Source: Neocallimastix lanati (nom. inval.)
Taxonomy: Eukaryota > Neocallimastigomycota > Neocallimastigomycetes > Neocallimastigales > Neocallimastigaceae
Reading direction: 5' to 3'
NCBI GenBank assembly: GCA_016946835.1
Contig: JACVTC010000048.1
Span: 721,001 to 785,000, forward strand
Length of the DNA stretch: 64,000 nucleotides
Part shown: one piece after another, positions 34,468 to 43,955 of the stretch
Numbering within the stretch: position 1 is the stretch's first letter
Layout: every line of letters begins with the position of its first letter
Program-made: the position numbers and the translations under genes
Notes under the pieces: model-generated
Told to the model about the DNA's origin: nothing
The model's database searches: none
What the model saw: only the letters and a program-made list of their open reading frames with translations

Positions 34468-37400
34468 TTGGTAGCAACAACAGATTTCTGTGGTCACTAT
34501 AAACAATAATCTTATGCTTCGCACCTTGAAGCAAGTGTCGCCATTCTGTAAAAGCAGTCTTAATGGCTAATAGTTCTTTCTCTGTAATCGAATAATTTAC
34601 TTCAGCCTTACTAAGTGTCTTAGAATAATAATATATAGGATGAAGGGTACCATCGTCTCCTTTCTGTGACAGCACACCTCCTGTCGCGTAATTACTAGCA
34701 TCACATTCAACGAAGAACTGTTTCTCGTGGTCAGGGTAAGCTAGTACTGGCGGAGAGGTAAGCATTTCCTTTAATTTGTGAAACGCGGCCAATCCTTCTT
34801 CGCTCCATTCAAATTTTTCTTTCTTTGAGGTCATTTTGAATAACGGTTTGGCTATTTCAGAGAAATTCTTAATAAAATTCCTGTAATAATTGCAAAAGCC
34901 TAAGAAGCTTTGCATCTGCTTGATATTTTCTGGTTGTGGCCATTCTGCCACGGCCTTAATCTTTTCTGGGTCAGTCTCTACACCATCCTTGCTGACCACA
35001 TGGCCTAAAAATGAGATCTTTAACTTATGTAGCTCACATTTGGACATCTTAGCTACGAGTTTATGTTGTATCAGCTTCTTTAAAATCGTTCGAACATGCT
35101 CTTCATGTTCCTCCAAAGTTTTGGAATATACGACGATGTCATCTAGGTAGACTTGACAGTACTTCCCGATATCCTCGCTGAAGACATCATTCACGAAGCT
35201 TTGGAACACTGCTGGTGCATTGGTGAGCCCAAAAGGCATTACCAAATGTTCAAAGTGTCCAAACTTGGTGTTGAAGGCTGTCTTGTACTCATCACCTTCT
35301 CGAATTCGTACCAAGTTATAGGCAGATTTTAGGTCGAACTTGGAGAACACAACTGCTCCTTTCATAGCTTCGAACACTGCACTAATTCTTGGGATCGGAT
35401 AGGCGTTGCGTTTAGTCCATTGGTTCAGTTTGCGATAATCCATGCAAAGTCGTAGCTCACCTGATTTCTTCGGCACGAACAATACAGGGTAACCCGCCGG
35501 AGATTCTGACCTTCTTATAAACCCCTTAGCTAAATTTTCATCAATATATTCTTTAAGTGCTTTCTCTTCTTTAGGACTCGTTGGGTAGATAGCTCCTTTA
35601 TAAAGTGGTGCATCAGGCTCTAGTTCTATTTTGCAATCATACGGCCTGTGCTCTGGTAATGTCTCAGCGATTTCTTCATTGAATGCTTCCGTTAAGTCTC
35701 CATAATACTTATCTATAATTTCGCCTATTGACAATAGTTTCTCAAGTCCCACTTTTCTGATTGTTTCCGCCACCGAATCCTCTTGCGTGATCATGGCTAG
35801 ATGATCTTTTGTCTGGCTATCTTTTTGTGCACTACTTTCCGTAGGGTTTTTATTAATTTCGCTCTCCTTTAGATTTTTAGTCTTTTGTACCTTGAACCAA
35901 TCTGCCCATTTAGCGTAATCCACTAAATAATCGTAGTAATCCATCGTATACTCAATTCCTCTATCACGGTAATATTGCCTCGTTAATTCATACACCGTGT
36001 CCTTCAACTTCTGGTTATCAATAACCTGATTTATAATTTTGGTAATTCTCGCTGTAGGTTGAATCTCCTTTTGCACAGCTTCTTCTCTTTCTTCTGGGAG
36101 TTGCACCATGTAGATACTTTCACCTGCACACTCTTCTGGTGAGTCTACATCGGGTAGCCCTGGTCTTTCTCCATCTATTTTATATACCTTAGGCTGTTGA
36201 TCATGGAGGTCAATCTTTCTATAGATTAAGTGTCTATCCATGAATCTTGATCCCAGAATGATCGTTCTCGGCATAGCCTCGGCTAGCCTGCATCTTGTAT
36301 TAAAGTCATACCATTTGACTTTACCAGTACGCTCTTCGACCAGCTTAATCTTAATCTTGAACTCTTCCGTAACCTGTGGTATCAGCACTTTACCAGCGGC
36401 AGTAGTGAACGTTAAGGGACGGTCTTCTGTCTTGAGTCCCATCTCCTTGGCTAACTGCGGATGGATCATGTTGATCTGTGATCCAGTATCGTACAGCACA
36501 TTTAAATCTTGGAGCCCCTCTTTGGTACGAAGATTACTTATCTTGGCCTCAGGCACAAATTCTTCGCACTCAGACCCAGCTTGCATTAGAAGTGCTGTCT
36601 TGGGAATTGGATTATTACTGCTGGTACGTGAGTCTTTATAGTAATTTTGTTTTTCGCTTGGTCTCGTACTGAAATCTTTACCACTATTGTGGTTATATCC
36701 ATCCTTCTTGTTTTTATCGTAATTGTTTTGCTTAGTAGGCTCTTTCCTACTGAAATCTCTTTTATCGCCTCGGCGATTATCGCTGTTCCTCCTTCTTTTG
36801 GCTTCAATATCCTTGGAGGGTCTTCGCGGGTCCATCATTCCAAGTAGGGCCATGATGGCTATCTTCCTCTCGCGGTTGTATTCGTATTTTTCTAGGTAAT
36901 CGTCTTTGTAATCCGCGGGGAATGTGTCGCATCTCCTTAGACAAATTACGTAATCTTCTAAGGTTTGCTTTTCTGCAGGTAGATCATAAAAGGCTTCACG
37001 AACCGATGGTCTAACTTGTTGTACGAGTAGTAGTCTTTTGGTTTCATCTGTTAGCTGAAGTATTCTACTTAACCTATTGAATTCTGATAGGAATTCATAG
37101 GCTTTACCCCAATCGTGCCTAAGTTTAAGCATTGCTGTTTTAACTTCTTCCAACGTTCTTTCGCTTTTAAATTCCTTCAGCAATCTATCCATCAACCTTT
37201 GAGGTTGTGGGTCATCTCGTTGTTTGAATACTTCGTCCATTTGGTACCACTTCTTAGCAGTTCCTTGTAAGTGGTCCTCAATAAAGTACAACATAGCCGT
37301 GGGCTCGCTTTGGTAATACTTCTGGTGTCTGCCAAAGTACCTTTTTAACCTGTCAATAAATGATTCTACATCTCCAGTTTCACCATTGAACATTGGGATG

Positions 37401-38416
37401 TCTCGTTCGTACTCCACAGGGTACGCGTCGGTCATAACCACATCTTCCATCGCAATTCTGGTCATTATAGGCGGCGTGAAGTGGTGATAACTACCGTATT
37501 TTGCTTCTTTAGTATCTATGTGTAATGGGAAAGGTTTGCTCGTCGATGCCTGCTCCTTATTCTGAGCATCCAAAGCCAGCTTACCCAGTCGTTCGATCTC
37601 CTGTTGCTGTACCTGGTTAATGGCCATTAGCTTCTCGATTTTTTCTTCGAGCTCATTCAAGTGTACCTTATCCCTTTCTTGGTTCGCATCCAAGAATTCC
37701 TCAATCTTGAACAATTTTTGACCTTTATCCTCTAGGTCTTGTTGTATTTGTTTTCCTTTTATCTGGTCCGCATCCAGATAGGTTTCAATCTTTTTGATTT
37801 CAGCTTTAACAGCGGCCTCTTTATCTTTGCTTTCAGCAAGTTGCTGACTTAGATACGCTTGTACCTTTTGAAGCTCTAGCATACTAGCTTGGCTACTAGA
37901 CTCCTCTTCTTCCACACGCCTCTCAACCTCTCCAAATCGTTGGTCCACAGCGGGGATAAAGTTGCTTAGTTCGGCTTCAATTTTAGCGAATCTCATTTCA
38001 CTTTGGTTTTGCATCTGTTCTATCATCGCAGCCGTCTGTTGCTGAGTGCTTATTATCATGTTCTTAAAGTCCTCCATCTGCTTACTCAGCAAAGCAGCAA
38101 AGTCCATCGCTCCAGCATTAACATTTTTGCTTGAACTTTCTCCTTGGTTAGTTCCTGGCCTACTGGCTTCAGGTTTACTAGCCTCAGGTTGACTCTTCTC
38201 AGGCGCCGCAGCTGGTTTAGGTTTAGAAGCAGCTGGTTTCTCAGGAGTACTAGTCATTTTCTTGTCTCCTGTATTTTGGCGTCGAGATGGAGGTGCTTCT
38301 ACAGGCGTAGGACTACTCTCTGCAGTCACGCTGCCCACCGAACTCTTCAGAGAACCACTCCTTGTGGTTTTTCTTGTGTTTTCAGGCGCCTTATTACTCT
38401 TATTCTTTTTATCCAT
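34454..38416 (-). CDS. element 2 Gag-Pol, N-terminal 1320 codons
   Basis: Starts at ATG 38416. Residues 1-100 are Lys/Pro/Ser-rich and disordered. 105-290 is a long coiled coil with repeated Glu/Gln/Lys heptads. 340-500 is the retrotransposon Gag capsid fold (PMFNGETGDVESFIDRLKRY). 530-600 is basic, without a CCHC knuckle. The protease active site is DTGS at 643-646. Reverse transcriptase spans about 935-1150 with YLDD at 1090-1093. RNase H has D1239, E1281 and D1308. The frame then runs into NHNY and a stop because of a one-base shift. Gag is much longer than in element 1. A 260-residue low-complexity stretch (660-930) separates protease and RT. Confidence 0.93.
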   Translation of the reverse strand: MDKKNKSNKAPENTRKTTRSGSLKSSVGSVTAESSPTPVEAPPSRRQNTGDKKMTSTPEKPAASKPKPAAAPEKSQPEASKPEASRPGTNQGESSSKNVNAGAMDFAALLSKQMEDFKNMIISTQQQTAAMIEQMQNQSEMRFAKIEAELSNFIPAVDQRFGEVERRVEEEESSSQASMLELQKVQAYLSQQLAESKDKEAAVKAEIKKIETYLDADQIKGKQIQQDLEDKGQKLFKIEEFLDANQERDKVHLNELEEKIEKLMAINQVQQQEIERLGKLALDAQNKEQASTSKPFPLHIDTKEAKYGSYHHFTPPIMTRIAMEDVVMTDAYPVEYERDIPMFNGETGDVESFIDRLKRYFGRHQKYYQSEPTAMLYFIEDHLQGTAKKWYQMDEVFKQRDDPQPQRLMDRLLKEFKSERTLEEVKTAMLKLRHDWGKAYEFLSEFNRLSRILQLTDETKRLLLVQQVRPSVREAFYDLPAEKQTLEDYVICLRRCDTFPADYKDDYLEKYEYNRERKIAIMALLGMMDPRRPSKDIEAKRRRNSDNRRGDKRDFSRKEPTKQNNYDKNKKDGYNHNSGKDFSTRPSEKQNYYKDSRTSSNNPIPKTALLMQAGSECEEFVPEAKISNLRTKEGLQDLNVLYDTGSQINMIHPQLAKEMGLKTEDRPLTFTTAAGKVLIPQVTEEFKIKIKLVEERTGKVKWYDFNTRCRLAEAMPRTIILGSRFMDRHLIYRKIDLHDQQPKVYKIDGERPGLPDVDSPEECAGESIYMVQLPEEREEAVQKEIQPTARITKIINQVIDNQKLKDTVYELTRQYYRDRGIEYTMDYYDYLVDYAKWADWFKVQKTKNLKESEINKNPTESSAQKDSQTKDHLAMITQEDSVAETIRKVGLEKLLSIGEIIDKYYGDLTEAFNEEIAETLPEHRPYDCKIELEPDAPLYKGAIYPTSPKEEKALKEYIDENLAKGFIRRSESPAGYPVLFVPKKSGELRLCMDYRKLNQWTKRNAYPIPRISAVFEAMKGAVVFSKFDLKSAYNLVRIREGDEYKTAFNTKFGHFEHLVMPFGLTNAPAVFQSFVNDVFSEDIGKYCQVYLDDIVVYSKTLEEHEEHVRTILKKLIQHKLVAKMSKCELHKLKISFLGHVVSKDGVETDPEKIKAVAEWPQPENIKQMQSFLGFCNYYRNFIKNFSEIAKPLFKMTSKKEKFEWSEEGLAAFHKLKEMLTSPPVLAYPDHEKQFFVECDASNYATGGVLSQKGDDGTLHPIYYYSKTLSKAEVNYSITEKELLAIKTAFTEWRHLLQGAKHKIIVYSDHRNLLLLPNHNY

Positions 38417-38590
38417 TTACTTTTCTTAATAATTTATCTAGTAAATATATCCACTCACTTTTAGTTTATTTAAAAGATTATAATTTATTCGCTTACTTAA
38501 ATTTATTTAGTTGATATAATCGTCCACTTAATTTTTTTTTTTTTTTAAATAATAATATAAAATAAATAAAAAAAAAAAAAAATAAAAAAT

Positions 38591-38634
<44 letters not shown>

Positions 38635-38918
38635 TAAATGTATAAAAATTAATAATTTAAATAAATAATTATTTTAAAAATTTTTTCTTTCGCTTCCCGA
38701 GTCACTACAAATATAAATTTGTATAAAAAATGACTACCTATTAAGCAAAAGCGAATTTTATTTGGTAAAGTACAAAATTTTTATTAATTAAAAATCGGTA
38801 CTACCAAAAATTTAAAATTTTTAATTAAATAATGATTTATAATTAAATTATTAATAAATTAAATTTCGGATATACGAAATTTTAAAAAATTTAAATTTTT
38901 AGATTTTTGATCAAAATT
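38417..38918. other. AT-rich DNA upstream of element 2 gag
   Basis: Homopolymer-rich (a T tract of over 30 bases at about 38595-38630). One GC-bearing word, CGCTTCCCGAGTCACTAC (38690-38707), could mark an old element boundary. No LTR is recognisable. Confidence 0.5.
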
Positions 38919-39756
38919 TTATTTTGAAGCCGAAAAATTTTTTTTTTTTTTGATTAAAATTTTCGTGGCTTCTTCCGCTACGTATTGTGGAGTAAATTTT
39001 GAATCAAAAATTTTATAAGTTAAACAATTAAAAAGTAAACAAAGAAAATAATTAGTATTCTTATTTTGATTGTAATAGTTATAATGATTATTATATTTGT
39101 GTTTATTTTCATTATTATTTACATTTTGATTTTGAAAATTTTTATTTGAATAATTATAATGTGTGTCAAGTTTCCTATCACTATTAGAAGATTTTACTTT
39201 ATTATTCGATCCTTTTTCTTTATTTTCTTTAATTAATTTCATTATTTTTTCTTTCTTAGAGGTTATCTTCATTGCTTCTTCTAATGTTATTGGCTCTTCT
39301 TCCATTAAACTTTCGTAAATTCTTGGCCAGTTTCTAAAAGCGTTTATGTAATATGAGATAATTATAACTTCAGATATATTAACAGTTTTACTGACTTGAT
39401 TTAGTAAATCAGAAAATCTCAAGTCGAAGTCAGATATACTCTCGTCCTTCTTGATTGTAATAGATGAAAGCTCCAATATTCTCGAATTTTTAGTGGATGA
39501 CTTTTTAAAGTGTTTACTCAGATTGGTTAAGATAGTTTCATAACTATCCGGAGTTTTTTTTATTTAATGAATTATAAACTATTGTTCTAGCAGTTTTATC
39601 TGTAATAGCAAAGAGGTAATCCACTTTTTCGGATTCTTCTTTAATGCCAAATGTTTTGCACCAATGATCAAACGCAAATTTCCATTCGTCAAATGAAATT
39701 TTTGAACTTCCTAAAATAGGAATTCTATTAAATGTTAAAGCTTTTGTTTGATCCAT
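38919..39756 (-). pseudogene. Gag of a third Ty3-type element, frameshifted
   Basis: ATG at 39756 starts MDQTKALTFNRIPILGSSKI, with the aromatic FDEWKFAFDHWC pattern of Gag capsid N-termini. After 70 codons a one-base shift in an A8 run (about 39550) moves the frame. The intervening stretch is open in the shifted frame, and the rest continues as a 185-codon frame from 39476 with DFDLRFSDLLNQV and an Asn/Tyr-rich nucleocapsid-like tail. No protease or polymerase follows, so the element is truncated or was a gag-only derivative. Confidence 0.7.
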
Positions 39757-39831
39757 CTTATAACTATATTATTATTTAAGTGGTTCACTATTTGAAAATT
39801 TATTTTTATATTATACTTATCACCGGCTTTA

Positions 39832-39846
39832 GAGGATTCTCCACCA
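39832..39846 (-). promoter_or_regulatory. candidate primer-binding site of the third element
   Basis: On the minus strand TGGTGGAGAATCCTC, complementary to a tRNA 3' end finishing in CCA, lies 76 bp upstream of the gag ATG. It is preceded, two bases away, by TATAACA, a possible LTR end (39849-39855 on the plus strand). An inverted pair, TTATACTTATCAC (from 39811) and GTGATAATAAGTATAA (39895-39910), brackets the site. Confidence 0.45.
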
Positions 39847-39848
39847 GT

Positions 39849-40473
39849 TGTTATAGTTTGCTTATTATCTTAATTTAGAATTTAATTTCTAAAAGTGATA
39901 ATAAGTATAACAAAATTAAATGTTTTATAATCAATAAATTAAAATTTTATTAAAACACAAAATATCTTAAACTTATAAAGAAAAGCAAATTTCTTTTAAG
40001 TTAAAAGATAATAAAATTTTAAATTAATAATTTTTGAGAAATTAATTATTTTATTTTTTTTTTTTATTAATTCTGTTTCTTTAAATTTGAGATTATTTTT
40101 ACAAGTTTATATATTTTTCTTTTAAATTAAAGATTTTAAAATAAAACTATCTAATTATTATTTTTAAACAATTATCATTATTTTTAAACTTAAGTTTACA
40201 TTAAGATTTTTATAATATAACATTTTTAATTTTTATTATCAAAATTACATTGTTCTTTAAAATAAAATATTTAATATTTAATAATTTTAATTATTTTAAC
40301 AATTTAATTTATTTATATCATTTATTTAAAATATTTACTTTTATTATTATTAATTAATTTATAGTTATTGTTTAGATGGTAATATGATTTATTTTATTTT
40401 GTTTAATAATTTTATTCATTTTCAATAATATAATGTTTTATTGATTTATAATTTAATCCTTTATCACATCGGT
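39849..40473. other. AT-rich DNA, possible LTR remnant
   Basis: Begins TGTTATAG. Matching inverted words TATAACA occur at 39906-39912 and 40216-40222, either of which could be the other end of an LTR. No second LTR copy was found, so this stays unassigned. Confidence 0.3.
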
Positions 40474-41403
40474 TGTAAGAATCTATAATTATTTGTTAGC
40501 AAATAATTATATTTTCTTAGTTAAGTTATTATAACTATAACTTTATTTAATTACATATAATATTTATTAAATTATTTAATTTAATTTTAAATATTCATTA
40601 ATTTAACAAAATTTATTTAATTAATTTTAAATAATATATTTACAATATGCTAAATTCTCTACTGTAACTAATGTATTTTGTATTGTATTTTATTCTGTAT
40701 TTTATAATGTATTCTGTATTTTATAATGTATTCTGTATTTTATAATGTATTCTGTATTTTATAATGTATTCTGTATTTTATTAACTATTTAATTTTATAT
40801 TTTTAATTAATTTTTTAATATAAGGATAAATTATATGATTGAAATATCTTTTATTATTTTATTCTTTTATTTTCGATCATTAGATTGGAAAATCGGTTAA
40901 TTAAGATTTTTTCCAATTACTTTTTAGAAGTAATAGGTTTTACTTAATTAATGCGATGATCGATATGGATAGAATATCGATCGAAAACTTATCTAGGTTT
41001 TTCTATCTAATCTTTTCCTAGATAAGAGATTTGTTAAGATTAGAAAACCCTTTCTTATTTAACCTTATTTTCATAAAAAAATATAAATAAGGCTCTTGAG
41101 TTCTCTTTGAGAAATCAAGAGTTATTATTATAAAAAACATAGTTATAATAGTAACAATTTTATATTTTTAACTTTAATAAATTAATAAAAATATTTTATT
41201 CAAAAACATATTTTTAAAATCAATTTATACAAACAATTCTTCTCTTACTTTTTGTGTTATTATTATAATTAATTTTATAATAAACTCTACTCTAAAGGTA
41301 AAAAAAATTATTATTTTATTTTATTTTCTCAACTTAATGAATTAGTCGTTAAGTTGTAGTTAATAATTCTTATTTCGAGTTAGTTTTTAATAGAATTATT
41401 ACA
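40474..41403 (+). repeat. stand-alone LTR, diverged relative of the element 1 LTR
   Basis: 930 bp, TGTAAGAATC...AATTATTACA, the same terminal words as element 1. Shares with it in order: ATCGGTTA, GATGATC, TCTAATCTTTT, GTTAAGATTAGAAAA, a TATA box (41082-41089), AATCAAGAGTTATTATT, and TTTATAATAAACTCTA near the end. Sequence outside these words is diverged. Flanks are TCGGT (left) and TCAGT (right), a near-match that could be an eroded 5-bp duplication. TGGTACAAGACC follows four bases after the right end and could instead be a primer-binding site, which would make this a 5' LTR of a truncated element. Confidence 0.8.
41082..41089 (+). promoter_or_regulatory. LTR TATA box
   Basis: TATAAATA followed by a 13-bp hairpin with one mismatch (CTCTTGAGTTCTC / GAGAAATCAAGAG, 41093-41121). 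Same arrangement as in element 1. Confidence 0.6.
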
Positions 41404-41619
41404 TCAGTGGTACAAGACCAAATGAAAATTTTAAAATTTAATAATACGTAAAAAAAAATGTCACAAATATTAATGGTTTTAGAATTGAAATTCACTAATA
41501 AATCAGTTGAAATTAAATTTACTTGTTGACAATTTTAATTATAATTCTATTTTATTATTAAAACCAATATTAAGAAATATTTTGATAAAAGATATTAAGA
41601 GTTTGGACAATTAAAATAA
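41404..41619. other. short segment between LTR and MITE
   Basis: May be internal DNA of a truncated retrotransposon. A primer-binding-site-like TGGTACAAGACC lies at 41408-41419, and a 22-codon frame starts with ATG at 41458. Not identifiable. Confidence 0.3.
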
Positions 41620-42000
41620 ATTGTGGATCGTGCATTTCTCTATGTGGCTTGTAAAACTTATAAAATAAAGCCATACAAATTTAAGATATTTTATATAATC
41701 ATAAATAAATATATAAATAATTATTATATTTTTCAATTAAATATTATTATATAACTATTTCAAAAGAAATAGTATTATATTCAATTATAAAAATAATTTT
41801 TTTATAATTCATTTTTAATAGAATATATTATTATTTCTTTTGAAATAGTTAATAATATTTAATTGAAAAAATATATTATTATTTCTTTTAAAATAATAAT
41901 TATTTTTATATTTATTTATGATTGTATAGAATATCTTAAAAATGTATGGCTTTATTTAATAAAATATATACGCCACATTGAGAAATGCACGATCCCCAAT
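41620..42000. mobile_element. foldback MITE, copy 1
   Basis: 381 bp. Termini ATTGTGGATCGTGCATTTCT and, inverted, ATTGGGGATCGTGCATTTCT match over about 29 bp with two mismatches, both reaching ATGTGGC. Complementarity continues inward (AAATAAAGCCATACA, TTTAAGATATT, ATCATAAATAAATAT, TTTCAATTAAATATTATT, ATTTCAAAAGAAATA), so nearly the whole element can fold into one hairpin. No ORF; non-autonomous. ATAAA occurs directly on both sides (41616-41620 and 42001-42005) and may be a 5-bp duplication overlapping the left end. Confidence 0.85.
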
Positions 42001-42398
42001 ATAAATCAACTTAATTTAACCCTTATATAATTAGTAAAAATATTATGAAGATAAATGACGATAACTCACTAAATAATGACGATTTTCTGTTGAAATATTT
42101 TCTATTGAAATTAGGCACATTCGGAAGCTCTGCTTGAGATCTACAACATATGTTAATTTCAGTTTAAATGAACTAGTTCTCGAGATATTGAAGATATTGG
42201 TCATTAAAGATTTTTAATATATAAATTATAATGTAATTATTTAGAAGGGACCCTAAATATGAAATTAGAATTTTATAGAATTAATAAATATAATATATCA
42301 AATTTATTTATTTAATAATTATTTATTTATTTATTTATATATTATTTATAAAATAATAAGTTAATTACAAGGATATAAAATGAATGATATTTATATAC
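42001..42398. other. unassigned segment with a low-A/T patch
   Basis: 42090-42215 is more complex than its flanks (CACATTCGGAAGCTCTGC, TTCTCGAGATATTGAAGATA). On the minus strand it is partly open. It may be the 3' LTR of the copia element or older element debris. Confidence 0.35.
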
Positions 42399-42580
42399 AT
42401 GTTGTGGCTTGATATTATTTATCATTTGATCAAAATTATTTCTAATTTACAAAAAAAATTGCGAATAAATATAATTACAAATTTATAAAAATAATTGCTA
42501 ATATTTTAATTAAATTACAAATTTTAATTTATTTATTTCTAATAATTAATTTCAATATTTTTAATCAATATTTATAACAT

Positions 42581-42593
42581 TCCCCCCTCAAAC
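42581..42593 (-). other. polypurine tract of the copia element
   Basis: Minus-strand TTTGAGGGGGGAA immediately before TGTTATAAA. This is the plus-strand primer site for reverse transcription, marking the 3' LTR start. Confidence 0.8.
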
Positions 42594-42791
42594 TTATTTT
42601 TAATATGATTAAAATATGAGTTTGGAATTATTAATATTTTTTTTTTATTATTTTTAGTATTTATTATCATTGTTAAATTTACTATTAAATTTTCTTTTAT
42701 TTATGTTGTTATTATTGTCTATGTTATAGTGGTAATTATGTTTATTTTTGTAATTGATATTATGGTTATTATGGTTATTGTTATTATTTAT

Positions 42792-43390
42792 TTAGAATAT
42801 CTTTTTTGCAAATTTCTTTATTTGACTTCTGTTTTGATTTTTTGTTAATGTATCAGCGAGCATTTCGTCTGTTGGAATATATTTTAGTTCAATTTTGTTT
42901 TGATTAATATTGTCTTTGTTAAAGTAATATTTTATTGAAATATGTTTTAATTTGCTGTTCAATTCGCCGTTTTTTATTGTTTTTAAGCTTGATGTATTAT
43001 CTGTGAATATTGTTATTGGTTGTTTAAAATTAAGTAATTCTTTTAGGATATTTCTTATCCAAAGTACCTTTTTTTACACATTCGGAAGTGGCTATATATT
43101 CGGCTTCGGTAGTACTAGTGGCTACGATGGACTGCTTCTTAGATCTCCAGCATATTGGTGAATTTCCCATTAATATTATGTGTCCTGATGTAGATTTTTT
43201 ATCTTCAAGATCTCCTGCAAAGTCAGAGTCGGTGTATCCAATAAAGTTCCCTTTTATTGTATCTTAGCCTGTAATCTTTAGTGGCGTTTAGGTATTTGAA
43301 TATATTCAATACTTTGTTCCAATTCGGTTTTTCTTGCTATTTTATGAACTGTGAAACTAATGTCTGGGTATGTAATTTTTGCGATGTATA
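42792..43390 (-). pseudogene. copia RNase H
   Basis: The minus strand encodes the copia RNase H signature: YTDSDFAGD, then STSGHIILMGNSPICWRSK, KQSIVATST and EAEYIATSE (about 43225-43080). A frame change at an A7 run near 43070 separates this from the C-terminal part (LWIRNILKE, TDNTSS, LKHISIKYY), which ends at TAA 42792. Beyond that stop the same frame stays open for about 45 Asn/His-rich codons to about 42650. Upstream, 43390-43230 also shifts frame. Confidence 0.75.
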
Positions 43391-43927
43391 TCAGCGATCC
43401 AATTGCACTTTTGAATATTGTCGTGTTAAATGGTTTTTTTTGTTCTCTGATATTAGATTGTCGCCTGTATATGGTGTAGATTGATTTTTGATATTTGTAA
43501 TATTGTATTTTTCGAGTAACGTGTTTATTGTGTGAGTTTGAGATATTATGTAATTGTTATGAACCTTTTCTATTTTTATTCCTAGTATGTATCTTAAAGG
43601 TTCACAATTTGAGATTTTGAATCTTTTCTTTAGTTTGCTTATTATATTTCTTATTTCTCGATTGTTTCCGGTAATCATCATGTCGTCGATGTATAATCCA
43701 ATGAGACCGACAAGTTTATTATTGATTACTTTTTTTTTGAAGATGCATAGTTCTGAACTCAATTGCATATATCCATTTTCTCTAAGGAATTTTGAGATAG
43801 TAAGAAACCATTGTCTTCCGGCCTGTTTTAAACCGTAGAGTACCCTATTTAATCTCCAGAAACCTTTTTTTGAAATTTTTATCTCCTTTTGGAATTTGGA
43901 TGTATAATGTTTTGTCAATGTTTGCAT
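43391..43927 (-). pseudogene. copia reverse transcriptase, catalytic half
   Basis: 178-codon frame with RVLYGLKQAGRQW and the catalytic YIDDMM box, typical of copia RT palm. The first 25 codons (from ATG 43927) are out of the true frame: the other frame of the same DNA encodes the expected LDIKAVYLNA segment. Confidence 0.85.
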
Positions 43928-43955
43928 TTAAGTATACTGCTTTTATGTCCAGTTA

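Larger units (their letters stand above)
32715..38700 (-). mobile_element. chromodomain Ty3 retrotransposon, minus strand (element 2)
   Basis: Gag-pol in two overlapping frames, reading right to left: long Gag with coiled coils, protease, reverse transcriptase, RNase H, integrase and a C-terminal chromodomain. The polypurine tract and probable 3' LTR lie at the left. At the right, upstream of gag, the sequence becomes A/T homopolymer within 150 bp and no copy of the left LTR is seen, so the 5' LTR is missing or unrecognisable. Chromodomain elements (chromoviruses) generally target heterochromatin, in contrast to the tRNA-associated element 1. Confidence 0.85.

Noticed and set aside
34890-38464. 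Several plus-strand ORFs across element 2
   Set aside because: Shadows of the gag-pol frame on the opposite strand.
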